From the NCBI GenBank assembly GCA_024402115.1, contig JAKSJQ010000021.1, positions 1 through 34,339 of the forward strand: DNA of 34,339 bases. Direction: 5' to 3'. This DNA is from Bacteroidales bacterium. Its GTDB lineage: Bacteria > Bacteroidota > Bacteroidia > Bacteroidales > UBA932. Shown here in pieces: positions 6,214 through 15,343 of the stretch (position 1 is its first letter; every line of letters starts with the position of its first letter). The notes below the pieces were generated by a model. The model saw only the letters and a program-made list of their open reading frames with translations, was not told the origin of the DNA and did not search any database. The translations under genes were made by a program, and so were the position numbers.

Positions 6214-8187
6214 TTAAAGCCAGCCTGCACCGCTTCCCTTGCGGACGGTGACGGTGATGGTCCTGTTCTCTCCTCCGGCGCTGACGACAGCCGATGTCAC
6301 GCCCTCGCTCTTGCCCACGAAGGTGATGACACTGCCAGATACGCTCGCGTCTGCGATCGATGAGTCCTTGATCGTCACAGAAGCAGCGCCGACCGCGTCA
6401 AAGTAGCGTGCCGCGTCGATCTTGACGCTCGCTCCCGGAGCCACATATATGTTAGGGAACACCATAGGTACGCCCGCGCCCTTGACTGCACCGAGCAGCT
6501 TACCTACATTGAGCTGACCTGCGCCCATCCTTCCCCTGAAGCCCTCGAGCTCCATCTTCTTCTTCTGGTTCTGGCCGAGGTCCGCCACATACTTGTAGTA
6601 GTACTTCGGACCGACGAGCAGATCCTCTCCTATAGGGTCAGCGCTCTCCTCGAGCAGCTTCTTATAATCGTCAGCCTTGAGGTGACGGTGGTTCTGGGCC
6701 GCGTAAGAGATTGCGAGCGCGAGTGCCGAGGACACGTGCGGAGTCGCCATTGAGCTTCCCTCCATGTACGCGTATCCGGACTCGGAGATATGGTAAGGGA
6801 CGGTCGAGAGTATGCATCCGATCTCTCCGTAGATGCCGTCCTTCTCATAGTCGTAGAAATAGTCCTGGTCGCCGCCCGGCGCGCAGATGTTCGAACCTGT
6901 TCCGTAGTTGGTATAGACCGCAGGTGTGAGGTCCGGAGCGGTTCCGATGACGGACACGAAATCGCCGTATGCGCCTGGATATCCGGCTGCCCCAGCGCTC
7001 TCGTTGCCGGCAGCGAAGACTCCGATTCCGCCCTCGATAGGACCGTTAGGCGAACCGGCGGTATGCACGAAGTAGAAGAGCGCGTCCTTCTCGATGGGGC
7101 AGTCGGTCATCCACTCGTCGTCGGTGCCGTACATAGGTGCCCAGTCGTACTGGTTGGCCTTGCTCGAGGTGTAGCCCCAGCTGCACTGGAGAATCACCGC
7201 ACCGTTGTCGGCAGCGTACTTGATGGCCTTCACCTCAGCGAGTATTGATGCCACGTAGTTGCCGCTGAAGATCTGGCATGACATGATCTTCACGCCAGGC
7301 TTCGAACCGTTTCCGCCGGCGATGGAGCTGATTCCGACGCCGTTGTTGTTCTGTGCTGCGATTACGCCTGCGACATGGGTGCCGTGACCGGTGTCAGCAG
7401 AGAGTGAGTATGAGATCTGGCCGGTCTCCTTGACGAAGTTGTAGCCGTAGTAGTCGCCTGTGTAGCCGTTGCCGTCGTTGTCCTGTTCGGAAGCGAAGAT
7501 CTCGCCCTCGTTGTGCCACATGTTGGCCCTGAGGTCAGGATGGTCGTAGAACACACCCTCGTCCACGATGGCGACGATGACAGACGGGTCACCGGTACAC
7601 TGTTCCCATGCGCCTTCGGCATTGACGTCGGCACCCGGAGCGAAGCCCCTCTCCCAGAGATCGCCGGTGTTGATGAGGTTCCACTGGAGTCCGAGCATAG
7701 GATCGTCGAACACACCACCCTGCGCCTTGGTCATAGGGATGGCCGAGATGTCGTACGGAATCGCACGTTTCTCGGGGTTATAGGCGCGCTTGATGGTGTG
7801 GTTGTACTCGACTCCGCTCACCTCACCGAGGGCTGCGAGACGGCGTCCCACCTCCTCGATGTCATTTGCTGCGTCGAAGCGCACGATGTACCACAGATGG
7901 AGTCCGGCCTCACGGGTGCGCTCCTCGTTGCGCGGATCCACTGGGAACACGCGCTCGAACTCGTACGCACCGGCGATGTCGAAAATCTCATCCACGGACG
8001 GAATTCCGGCCTTGGTAGGGATGGCCGACTCGAGTATGTCCGCAACCTCCGGGCTGAACTTCACGAGAAGCTCTCCCTTCACGGCGGCGTCCTTTATCGA
8101 AATCTCCTCGTCTATCTCCACCACGCTCCTGCACGAGGCAAGGGCGGTGACGGAGAGCGCGAGCATTATGTATCTTGCAATCTTCAT
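6214..8187 (-). CDS. Surface S8 (subtilisin-like) serine protease lipoprotein
   Basis: The 657-residue protein has lipobox ALASC (lipid Cys19), so it is anchored in a membrane, likely the outer membrane. Residues about 36-130 look like an inhibitor I9/fervidolysin-type propeptide (KGELLVKFSPEV, VRFDAANDIEEV). The catalytic domain has all three triad residues: Asp209 in VAIVDEGV, His268 in GHGTHVAG and Ser479 in GSSMATPH. The oxyanion Asn395 is in FAAGNES. Residues about 575-650 form an Ig-like beta domain. Its ATG overlaps the stop of the BACON-LRR gene by one base (TGATG), so translation is likely coupled. Within a SusCD operon lacking carbohydrate enzymes, it is the obvious depolymerase, cutting protein at the surface for import. 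An alternative role is processing of neighbouring surface proteins. Confidence 0.93.
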   Translation of the reverse strand: MKIARYIMLALSVTALASCRSVVEIDEEISIKDAAVKGELLVKFSPEVADILESAIPTKAGIPSVDEIFDIAGAYEFERVFPVDPRNEERTREAGLHLWYIVRFDAANDIEEVGRRLAALGEVSGVEYNHTIKRAYNPEKRAIPYDISAIPMTKAQGGVFDDPMLGLQWNLINTGDLWERGFAPGADVNAEGAWEQCTGDPSVIVAIVDEGVFYDHPDLRANMWHNEGEIFASEQDNDGNGYTGDYYGYNFVKETGQISYSLSADTGHGTHVAGVIAAQNNNGVGISSIAGGNGSKPGVKIMSCQIFSGNYVASILAEVKAIKYAADNGAVILQCSWGYTSSKANQYDWAPMYGTDDEWMTDCPIEKDALFYFVHTAGSPNGPIEGGIGVFAAGNESAGAAGYPGAYGDFVSVIGTAPDLTPAVYTNYGTGSNICAPGGDQDYFYDYEKDGIYGEIGCILSTVPYHISESGYAYMEGSSMATPHVSSALALAISYAAQNHRHLKADDYKKLLEESADPIGEDLLVGPKYYYKYVADLGQNQKKKMELEGFRGRMGAGQLNVGKLLGAVKGAGVPMVFPNIYVAPGASVKIDAARYFDAVGAASVTIKDSSIADASVSGSVITFVGKSEGVTSAVVSAGGENRTITVTVRKGSGAGWL

Positions 8188-9812
8188 CAGTCTCCTATAT
8201 AAATGTCTTGATGTTCCTTGTAGCCTTCATAGAAGGTCCAGTAATAGTCCATATTCACCGGCACGTTGGTGAAATATGCGGCGGTGCCGTTGCTCGCGTG
8301 TCCCTCCTGAGGGTAGCAGAGCATGTATGGCTCCCATGAGGTCAGGTTCGGATGGTAGAGCACCCAGTCAGGGAGCTTGCCGTACATACGGTTGAGGTTG
8401 AATGCGAAGTACTTCGCGTTAGGAAGGACCTTCGGAGTGCCTACCAGCGTGGTAGGAAGGTTCATCTCGGCGCAGTCAGCCTCGGTGTACTTCACCTCAT
8501 AGTCGAGCATGTCAGGCATCTCGCCCTCGATGAAGTTCACCGACAGACGGAGAGTATCGAGCTTCTCCCACTCGAGCAGGCGCCTTGGGAAAGGACCCTT
8601 GAAGCCGCCGAGCTTCTCGCTTACGGTGTTGTTCAGGTCGAGGATGTAGCCCCTCTGGCAGGTGTTGAGCAGGAGGGCGTGGAGATTAGGGAAGTTCTCC
8701 TTTGTGAGGACGTCCGGAAGCTCTCCGAAGTTGTTCGAGCTGAGGTCGAGCCACTCGAGTTTGCTGAGGTTCTTGAAAGATTCAGGAAGGTCGCTCAGAC
8801 CGTATGCAGAGACGGTGAGCCTCTTGAGATTGGTGAGCTTGCAGATGTTCTCGCCTAGGCTGATGTCATAGAGGAAGGAGTTGGAGTTCGAAAAGAACAC
8901 GAGCTCCTCAGCCTCGGTGAGGTACTGCACCTCATAAGGAATCTCCTCGGTGGTCTCGAAGAGGGTGAACTTAGCCGACTTCACGCGACCAGCCTTCGCT
9001 GGAGTGTAGCCAGGGTCGGTCGATTCCCAGAGGATGACATTGTCCCAGTCGCGCATCGCCTCCGCCTGGTTGATCTCCTGGAGGCAGTTGAGGTTGCGTG
9101 CTATGGAGAGCACCACGATGGAGTCTCCTTCATGGCCGATGGTGATCTCCGGAGCCGCTGCCTGGAGCACGTCGAGTGCGTCTGCGGAGTCAACGTTCCA
9201 TCCTGCGAGCGGCACGAATGAAACCTTCGCCTCCCTGCTCAGAGGAACGGAATTGATACCCCATTTGAACTTGAGGGTAACCTCGCGAGGGCGGGCTCCC
9301 CTGTCGATGTTGAACTCAGGTTCCTCGCAGCTGAGCCAGTTCTTGGCCGATGAAGGAATGCCCACCCTGAATGGGACGTTGGTCCTCACCTTGACCTCGA
9401 ACACGCGCTTGTCCACGTATGCGTAGTTGCCTATCTTGACCTCGCTCTCTACGAGGGAGATGTTGTATCCATAGCCGTCCTGGCTCACCCTGATGTCCCT
9501 GCTCTCGCCTGAGACACGGTTCTTGAAGCGTACGAGACCGCTTCTAGGGGTGCTCACGACGGTGGAGTCGATGCTGATGACACACTCTGCCGAAGCCGGT
9601 CCGTTGGCCGGCGAGATGGTTATCCATGGGTTGTCGGTGGAGGCCATCCATGACTCGGAAGAGCTGAGCGACACGCCGAAATCCCCTCCTTCGGCCTCGG
9701 CGGTGATGCTGTCGACGTCAATCTTGAACTCGACTGCAGTCTCGCGCGGCTGGCAGGCAGCCAGGCCCAGGGCCGTGAACGCTGATAATATGTAGTATAT
9801 TGTCTTCTTCAT
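8187..9812 (-). CDS. BACON-LRR surface lipoprotein
   Basis: The 541-residue protein has lipobox LGLAAC (lipid Cys20). Residues about 28-112 are a BACON domain (ESWMASTDNPWITISPANGP, then a terminal IRVSQDG). A second, more divergent BACON-like sandwich follows to about residue 210. Residues about 325-480 are leucine-rich repeats (ICKLTNLKRLTVSAYGLSDLPES, LSKLEWLDLSSNNFGELPD). The C-terminus has aromatic-rich loops. BACON and LRR modules bind ligands and are not catalytic. Next to a protease and a peptide-type SusCD, capture of protein substrate is the simplest reading. The start overlaps the stop of the DUF4458-LRR gene by one base (TAATG), and its own stop overlaps the protease start, so three proteins are likely made in fixed ratio. 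Confidence 0.88.
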   Translation of the reverse strand: MKKTIYYILSAFTALGLAACQPRETAVEFKIDVDSITAEAEGGDFGVSLSSSESWMASTDNPWITISPANGPASAECVISIDSTVVSTPRSGLVRFKNRVSGESRDIRVSQDGYGYNISLVESEVKIGNYAYVDKRVFEVKVRTNVPFRVGIPSSAKNWLSCEEPEFNIDRGARPREVTLKFKWGINSVPLSREAKVSFVPLAGWNVDSADALDVLQAAAPEITIGHEGDSIVVLSIARNLNCLQEINQAEAMRDWDNVILWESTDPGYTPAKAGRVKSAKFTLFETTEEIPYEVQYLTEAEELVFFSNSNSFLYDISLGENICKLTNLKRLTVSAYGLSDLPESFKNLSKLEWLDLSSNNFGELPDVLTKENFPNLHALLLNTCQRGYILDLNNTVSEKLGGFKGPFPRRLLEWEKLDTLRLSVNFIEGEMPDMLDYEVKYTEADCAEMNLPTTLVGTPKVLPNAKYFAFNLNRMYGKLPDWVLYHPNLTSWEPYMLCYPQEGHASNGTAAYFTNVPVNMDYYWTFYEGYKEHQDIYIGD

Positions 9813-12433
9813 TATTCAAGCATGTAGTCACAGTTGATGATGTTCTGCGTCTTGTCGTAGATCAGGTAGTACGCACCCACGCGCCACTCGTAGCAGATGT
9901 CCGATGCATCGAACGAGATGTTCGGGTTGTCGCTGATGTCGAGGAAGTAACACAGAGGCGAGATGGTGTCGGCAACCTTCCTGAGGTCGTTGGAGCCGAG
10001 ATAGAGGCCCCTGAGACCCTTGTGCTGGTATATTCCTGTAGGCCAGTCGCGGAAGCACCTGTTGCCGTTCGCGTCCCTCTGGCTGCGGAGCGAGAGGACG
10101 GTGAGGTAGGCAGAGTCGAGCACTGACCACGGGAACTTCGAGAAGCGGTTGTTGCCCAGGTCCACGCCGTAGAGGTACGGCACGTTGATCGAGTTGAATG
10201 TCTTCTCCGGAAGCTCCTTGAGGTGGTTGTAGCTCAGGTCGAGTGAAGTCGTGGTTATCATGCTCTTTCCGTCGAACGCAGCCTCCGGGATATCCTCGAG
10301 CATGCAGCCTCTCATGTTGAAGTATGCCACCGACGACTCAGACTCGCAGAAGGCCACTGGGAAGACGGTGAGAGGGTTGTTGGCGAGGGTGAGGGTCGAA
10401 ACCTTGATGCCCTTGTAGCCGTTGCCCTCGTTCTCGACCTCCGTGATCTGGTTGTACGAGAAATCAACCGATCCCATCGTGAACATGGACTTCGCACTGA
10501 AGATGTCCGGGAACTTGGTCATCTTGTTGTAGCTTGCGGAGAAGGTCTCGATGTCCTCGATACCGCAGAAGAAGCCCTGCTCGTCCACGCCGATCTCGGT
10601 AATCTGGTTGTCGTCGAGATAGCAGTCCACAAGGTTGATCTTATGACCGAAAGGATTCACTTTCTTGAGCTTGTTGCTCCTTGAGTCGAAGAGTCCCATT
10701 GCCTTGAAGTTCTGCACCTCCACAGGGAGCTCCTCAAGCCTGTTCTGGCTCATGTAGAGGATCTGGATCTTCGCTGCGGAAGGTCCGGTCGCGAGGCCCT
10801 TGAGGCCCTTGAGAATCTCCTCCGGACTCCACTGAGCATTGTTGGAGATGTTCACTGCGACGAGCTCAGGAAGCTTGCAGATGACCATAGGGAACTCGAC
10901 CATCTTTGGGCAGTTGTAGATCTCGAAGTCGGTGAGTGCGCTGAGCTCCGAGAACTCGTCAGGAAGCGAAGCGAGGGTGCTGTTCGCGATGAAGAGATAC
11001 TGGAGGTTCTTGAGCTTGCCGATTGCTGGGTCTATGCTCTGGAGCGAGTTCGAATATACTCCGTGGACATTGTCCATGAGTCTGATCTCACGTATGGTGT
11101 TGCCGCTGGCCATGTCGATGAGCTGGTCCTCGCGCATGGTGTCGTACATCGCGATCTCAGGAATCTCGATGCCGTTCTCCTTCAGCGCGCGGGCGATTGG
11201 CTCTGACATAGGGGTAGGCTGCCAGAGTGAGGCCATGCGCTTCTTGTGACGATCGAAGAGGGTCGCGGTCGAGAGTGACGGATCCACAGTCGGATCATAA
11301 GGAAGGAAGCTCGGGTCGTTGTGGTTACCCAGGTAGAGCTGGTTGAGCTGGTCGAGCTGACCGATCGCTGCAGGGAGATGGCCTCCGAAGTTGAAGCCTT
11401 CGAGGTTGATCATCGCCACGCGACCGTTCGAATAGATCTCGACGCCAGGCTGATCACCCCAGAGGTCAGGGTCCTTGTTGAAGTCCCAGTTTGCTCCGCG
11501 AGGGAAGTCTGTGCCGTTGTATGACCACTCAGGTCCGTTGAGGGACTGCCATATCTCGTAGAGGGCATAGTAGTCCTTGATGTACTCGTCAGCCTCATAG
11601 AGCGTGATGGCTACCTTTGCCTCAGTGGTCTTGTTGTCAGCGACGCTGAAGTCGGACACTGCCGGCTTGGTGTTGCTCTCGAGGAGCACCTTGCTGCTGG
11701 TGTAGGTGTTGTATGATACGACCCTCCACTCGCCTGCCTTGAGCTCGAGCGGCTTCTCGGTGGTGAGCTCGGAGGTCTGGTATCCCTTGCCCTTCTCCTC
11801 GTCGAAGACGACGGCGAACTTGGTCTTTAACTTCTCCCAGCTTACGCGCTCGTTGGTCTGCTTGTTGGCGATGGTGATGTCAATGTATCTGATCTCGTCG
11901 AAGGTGTACTCGCGAGCGGTAGACTTGGTCGGGATGTTCTCGAAGCCCGAGAGGTCTTTGGTGAAGCTGAGCTGCACCTTTCCGCGTCCGATTACGTTCG
12001 CGGTGAGGTCATGCCTTACTATGCTGCCCGGCACCACGCTGAACTCAGCGTCGTCGGGAATGCCAATGTAGAGCTCCTGGTCGAGGGCGTCGTAGAGCAT
12101 GTAGCTGATGACCTCGTAATCACCCTTGTAGAGCTTGAGCTTGTCGCTCTGGAGACCGTACTCGGCGCTGGCGTCGTCCGATTTCTGGAGTACGAGAGTC
12201 TGCGTGAGTGTCTCGTCCTCGTAGACCATGGTCACCTTGAGCTTGCAGGCCTGGGAGAGATACTCCAGCTGGCTCTGCACCGCCTTGGTTTCGTAGGATG
12301 CGTCCTTGTAGACCATGAACTGAACGTATCCGTAGCCGCCGTCATAGTCCGGCTGCTCGTTCTTGTTGCATGATCCCGCAAGAAGGACGGTCGCGAGCAG
12401 AAGAAGCCCGCCTATTCTTTCAAACATCTTCAT
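9812..12433 (-). CDS. DUF4458/LRR surface lipoprotein
   Basis: I start the gene at 12433, where MKMFERIG opens a lipoprotein signal ending LLAGSC. A second in-frame ATG at 12427 has better spacing (6 bases) from the AGGA motif. The open frame extends to 12604 but overlaps the upstream gene and reads as arginine-rich shadow. The product is about 873 residues. After the Cys come one or two DUF4458-like beta domains (YGYVQFMVYKDASYETKA and a following module with VIGRGKVQLSFTKD). Residues about 290-860 are many leucine-rich repeats (LKNLQYLFIANSTLASLPDE, TTSLDLSYNHLKELPE). This pairing is known from Bacteroidota surface lipoproteins. It is the second and larger LRR protein of the operon and probably a protein- or peptide-binding component. 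Confidence 0.87.
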   Translation of the reverse strand: MKMFERIGGLLLLATVLLAGSCNKNEQPDYDGGYGYVQFMVYKDASYETKAVQSQLEYLSQACKLKVTMVYEDETLTQTLVLQKSDDASAEYGLQSDKLKLYKGDYEVISYMLYDALDQELYIGIPDDAEFSVVPGSIVRHDLTANVIGRGKVQLSFTKDLSGFENIPTKSTAREYTFDEIRYIDITIANKQTNERVSWEKLKTKFAVVFDEEKGKGYQTSELTTEKPLELKAGEWRVVSYNTYTSSKVLLESNTKPAVSDFSVADNKTTEAKVAITLYEADEYIKDYYALYEIWQSLNGPEWSYNGTDFPRGANWDFNKDPDLWGDQPGVEIYSNGRVAMINLEGFNFGGHLPAAIGQLDQLNQLYLGNHNDPSFLPYDPTVDPSLSTATLFDRHKKRMASLWQPTPMSEPIARALKENGIEIPEIAMYDTMREDQLIDMASGNTIREIRLMDNVHGVYSNSLQSIDPAIGKLKNLQYLFIANSTLASLPDEFSELSALTDFEIYNCPKMVEFPMVICKLPELVAVNISNNAQWSPEEILKGLKGLATGPSAAKIQILYMSQNRLEELPVEVQNFKAMGLFDSRSNKLKKVNPFGHKINLVDCYLDDNQITEIGVDEQGFFCGIEDIETFSASYNKMTKFPDIFSAKSMFTMGSVDFSYNQITEVENEGNGYKGIKVSTLTLANNPLTVFPVAFCESESSVAYFNMRGCMLEDIPEAAFDGKSMITTTSLDLSYNHLKELPEKTFNSINVPYLYGVDLGNNRFSKFPWSVLDSAYLTVLSLRSQRDANGNRCFRDWPTGIYQHKGLRGLYLGSNDLRKVADTISPLCYFLDISDNPNISFDASDICYEWRVGAYYLIYDKTQNIINCDYMLE

Positions 12434-12438
12434 TCCTC

Positions 12439-14427
12439 TTAGTTGTTCATGAATTCCCTCTCGCATACGAGCACGAAGAGTGGCCTTCCGCCGCCGCGAA
12501 GCACGATGTGTCCGACATTGCCGGTCTCCGGCAGCTTGTCGTTCATGGTGACGTGGATGTATGGGAGCCCCTTCTCCGAGAGTGCGCCCTCCACGTTCAT
12601 CCATGATGGTTCAGGATGACGCTCGATGGCATCCTCGCTTCCCATCGGGAATGGTGGAACATATATCATGGCATTCCTCTCCGAGGTCCTCGTGTAGTAT
12701 ACGAGACGCCATACTGGAATGCCGTAAGACTTGTACTGGTCGTAGATCTCGCCCGAGCTGAGCTTCTCGAGGAGCACGTTCTGAGGGAGTATGTTTCCGT
12801 CAGGGTCGCCGTCCTCGCCCACGAGGTCGTAAGCGACGAACCTGATGTCGGTGAACTTCACGTCAGGCCAGTAGTTCTCGCTGAGTCGGCAGAGGATGAC
12901 TGCGATCACCTTGCCTGCGTTGTCGTAGAGAACGACAGCCTCCTCGAGGCCCTCCTCGAAGTATTCGATGTTCACGTTGAACACATCCTTGCGCTCAGAG
13001 TCGTTGTTCACGACTGAGAGGTTGCCGTCGTAGTTCTCGTCCGAACCGTCTGCGAGATAGTACTTAACGTCGGCTATCTCCTTCTGCGAGAGAAGCTCTG
13101 CTCCCTCGTATGAGAACCAGTTGTTGTACTCGAGGGTGTAGATCTCGTTGGTTCCGAACTTCGACGAGAGCTCCGCGTAGTGAGCCTCTGACGACGCTGT
13201 GCGATGGATGCCTGCGCCCTTGATGGCCATCTGGAACTCCGAGTTCACAGGAACGATGGCGTTCCAGCCTGACTCTGGGTCGAGACCGGCCTGCCTTACC
13301 TCAGCCACGGTGTACTTGGCTGCAATGGAGTTGATATCGCTTGATTCGAGCACATATCCAGGTACTGCGATTACGTAGGCAGTGCGCTCGGGAGCGATGT
13401 TCTGGCCTGCTGAGAGGTTTACAATCCTATCCTGGATGACGTTCTCGCTAGGCTGACCCTCAGGATAGCCTATCTTCACATTGAGCCATGGATTCTCTGG
13501 ACGCACATAAGAGCTTCCGTTCTTCTCAACAACGAACACCTCTGTCTCGAGGGTGCTGGTGAGGTGGAATGAGTATGATGACATCATCGCTCCGTTGCTG
13601 TCGTACTCTCCGAGTATGTTCAGGTCGATCCTGCTGCCTGCAAGGTCGGTGTATACGATGTCCTTGCATCCAGGGATGGTCACCTCAGCCTGGTAGATGA
13701 CTTCGCCGGTCTTGAGGTCGGTGAAGCTGATCTTTCCGCTGGCCTGGTCCATAGGATATTCGCTAGGAACGCCCTTGAGCACGAGGGTGGTGACGTCTCC
13801 CTCCGAAGTGGTCTTGGTGAGCTCGAGCCACTGTGGATGGTCGTTCTTCACTGCCCACTCGAAGTTGGACTCCACCTTGATAGGAAGGCTGAAGGACGAG
13901 AGACCCTTAGGCCAGAGCAGAGAGAGAGCGTCGCTCTTGGTGCTCTTGTACTCATACTCGCCGCTGCCCACTACCACGAACCTGCCGTCGGCATCGGTGT
14001 TGGCTTCGAAGATGCTGATGGTCCTGTTCTGAGGCACGAGCGAGATGGTCGCGATGTCAGCGGACTTTCCGCCCATCTTGAGGGTCACGACGCAGCTCCT
14101 GCGCTCGTAGTTGTTCTCCACGTTCTCCGCATGTACGGATACGGTGACATTGCCCTTGGAGCCCTTTACCTTGTACTCCTTCATTCCGTTGTCGTCGATA
14201 TAGAACCACGCGAGCGACTCCCTCGGGATGCTGAGCTCCCAGTCGCGGTCGGCGGTGAACGAGATGTTCACGGATTCACCTGGATTGATGTCCTTGCTGA
14301 TTGCCGCAGGGAACACTGGATCCTTTGGCTCGTCGCTGCTTGGCGGAACCTTAGGACCGCAAGAAAGAGCCATGAGGCTGGCTGCGGCTGCACACACAAT
14401 ATATATAAGTCTTTTCATATTCATCAT
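12439..14427 (-). CDS. BACON-like / DUF5003-like surface lipoprotein
   Basis: The 662-residue protein has lipobox MALSC (Cys23). ATGs at 14427, 14424 and 14418 are all possible starts. The first lies 3 bases after the upstream stop. Residues about 40-135 form a BACON-like sandwich: a DINPGESVNISFTADRDWEL start, then strands with CVVTLKMGGKSADIATISLVPQ. A second similar unit spans about 165-255 (FEWAVKNDHPQWLELTKT, ending VTIPGC). The C-terminal half is beta-rich with WRLVYYT and ends in a strand with GHIVLRGGGRPLFVL. I do not recognise the C-terminal domain with certainty. DUF5003-type lipoproteins occur beside DUF4984 and DUF4458 proteins in related operons. No catalytic motif is visible, so it is probably a binding or structural surface component. 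Confidence 0.7.
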   Translation of the reverse strand: MMNMKRLIYIVCAAAASLMALSCGPKVPPSSDEPKDPVFPAAISKDINPGESVNISFTADRDWELSIPRESLAWFYIDDNGMKEYKVKGSKGNVTVSVHAENVENNYERRSCVVTLKMGGKSADIATISLVPQNRTISIFEANTDADGRFVVVGSGEYEYKSTKSDALSLLWPKGLSSFSLPIKVESNFEWAVKNDHPQWLELTKTTSEGDVTTLVLKGVPSEYPMDQASGKISFTDLKTGEVIYQAEVTIPGCKDIVYTDLAGSRIDLNILGEYDSNGAMMSSYSFHLTSTLETEVFVVEKNGSSYVRPENPWLNVKIGYPEGQPSENVIQDRIVNLSAGQNIAPERTAYVIAVPGYVLESSDINSIAAKYTVAEVRQAGLDPESGWNAIVPVNSEFQMAIKGAGIHRTASSEAHYAELSSKFGTNEIYTLEYNNWFSYEGAELLSQKEIADVKYYLADGSDENYDGNLSVVNNDSERKDVFNVNIEYFEEGLEEAVVLYDNAGKVIAVILCRLSENYWPDVKFTDIRFVAYDLVGEDGDPDGNILPQNVLLEKLSSGEIYDQYKSYGIPVWRLVYYTRTSERNAMIYVPPFPMGSEDAIERHPEPSWMNVEGALSEKGLPYIHVTMNDKLPETGNVGHIVLRGGGRPLFVLVCEREFMNN

Positions 14428-14430
14428 TCT

Positions 14431-15342
14431 TTACATTCCGTCTTCTCTCTTGAGTCGCTCAGCCTCCTCGTCGCTCACCCAGTCGATCTCGGTGAGGAAA
14501 TGGCCGACTGTGCCTACGTCGTTACCTATCTTCTGGACATAGAACCTGTTCACGAGCACCGCTATCTTCTCATAGCTGAAGAAGTAGCTCGGACCCTGGT
14601 TGCTGCCCTCGATGAGGATGTGGTTGTCGCCATGGACCATACCGAAGATCGAAGCCTCGTCGCTTGCGACCTGGTCGGAAGGCATGGTGATGGATGGATT
14701 CACTGGGTCGGTCTCGTCGTCGAAGGCTATCCTCACGTCGTAGCCGTCCGCCATGAAGCCGTGCAGGATGACTCCGTTCTCGTCTTCAGGGTCGGCCGAG
14801 GTCTTGATGAGACGCTGGTACCTTCTGGTCATCGAGTACTCATAGAGGAACATCGATGACACGACTGCCCATCCGGTGAAGTCTTCGCGGTGGAACTTGT
14901 GCAGGCGCCTGAGATGTACGATGGTCTCGTCACCGTAGAGTGGCATCACGAGGCGGTCAGGCATCACGAGCCTGAGGGTGATGTCGACCTCCTGCCTTGA
15001 CTTGAGGTTGTCCATGTTGCCGGTCACCTTCACGTATCCGACCCTCTCCCCTGCGGGGATGGTGAAATTGTTCGACTCGAGGGTGAAGTCCCTGCCGAGC
15101 ACTGCCGACGAAGAGGAAGTCACCACCTCGACGGCGAAGTTGCGGTCATAGTCGCAGGCTACGGTCGATGCGATCGGAACCTCGATCGAAGGGATGTCCT
15201 CGCGTACGACATACATCTTCGCGGTGTCTGCGAACATCACGTACTCGTTGTCATGGTAGGTGATGTAGTTCTCGTGGCATCCGGTCAGGGACGCTGCGAG
15301 AAGCACCGCGGCGCATATATATTTGATCAGTTCCTTCATCAT
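14431..15342 (-). CDS. DUF4984-like surface lipoprotein
   Basis: I chose the ATG at 15342 (ATGATGAAGG), one base after the SusD stop. The open frame reaches 15396, but that part lies inside susD. The product is 303 residues with signal MMKELIKYICAAVLLAASLTG and lipid Cys. The first half resembles a Calx-beta/DUF4843-type sandwich (IPSIEVPIASTVACDYDRNF, NFTIPAGERVGYVKV, VDITLRLV). The second half (FTGWAVVSSMFLYEYS, GNDVGTVGHFL) resembles DUF4984. Such proteins sit directly after susD in many non-glycan SusCD operons. They have no catalytic motif and are thought to be surface accessory subunits of the SusCD complex. The domain call is from pattern memory and moderately certain. Confidence 0.7.
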   Translation of the reverse strand: MMKELIKYICAAVLLAASLTGCHENYITYHDNEYVMFADTAKMYVVREDIPSIEVPIASTVACDYDRNFAVEVVTSSSSAVLGRDFTLESNNFTIPAGERVGYVKVTGNMDNLKSRQEVDITLRLVMPDRLVMPLYGDETIVHLRRLHKFHREDFTGWAVVSSMFLYEYSMTRRYQRLIKTSADPEDENGVILHGFMADGYDVRIAFDDETDPVNPSITMPSDQVASDEASIFGMVHGDNHILIEGSNQGPSYFFSYEKIAVLVNRFYVQKIGNDVGTVGHFLTEIDWVSDEEAERLKREDGM

Positions 15343-15343
15343 C

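Noticed and set aside
12434..12604. N-terminal extension of the DUF4458-LRR protein
   Set aside because: It overlaps the upstream lipoprotein gene, is arginine-rich and precedes a perfect lipoprotein signal at 12433.
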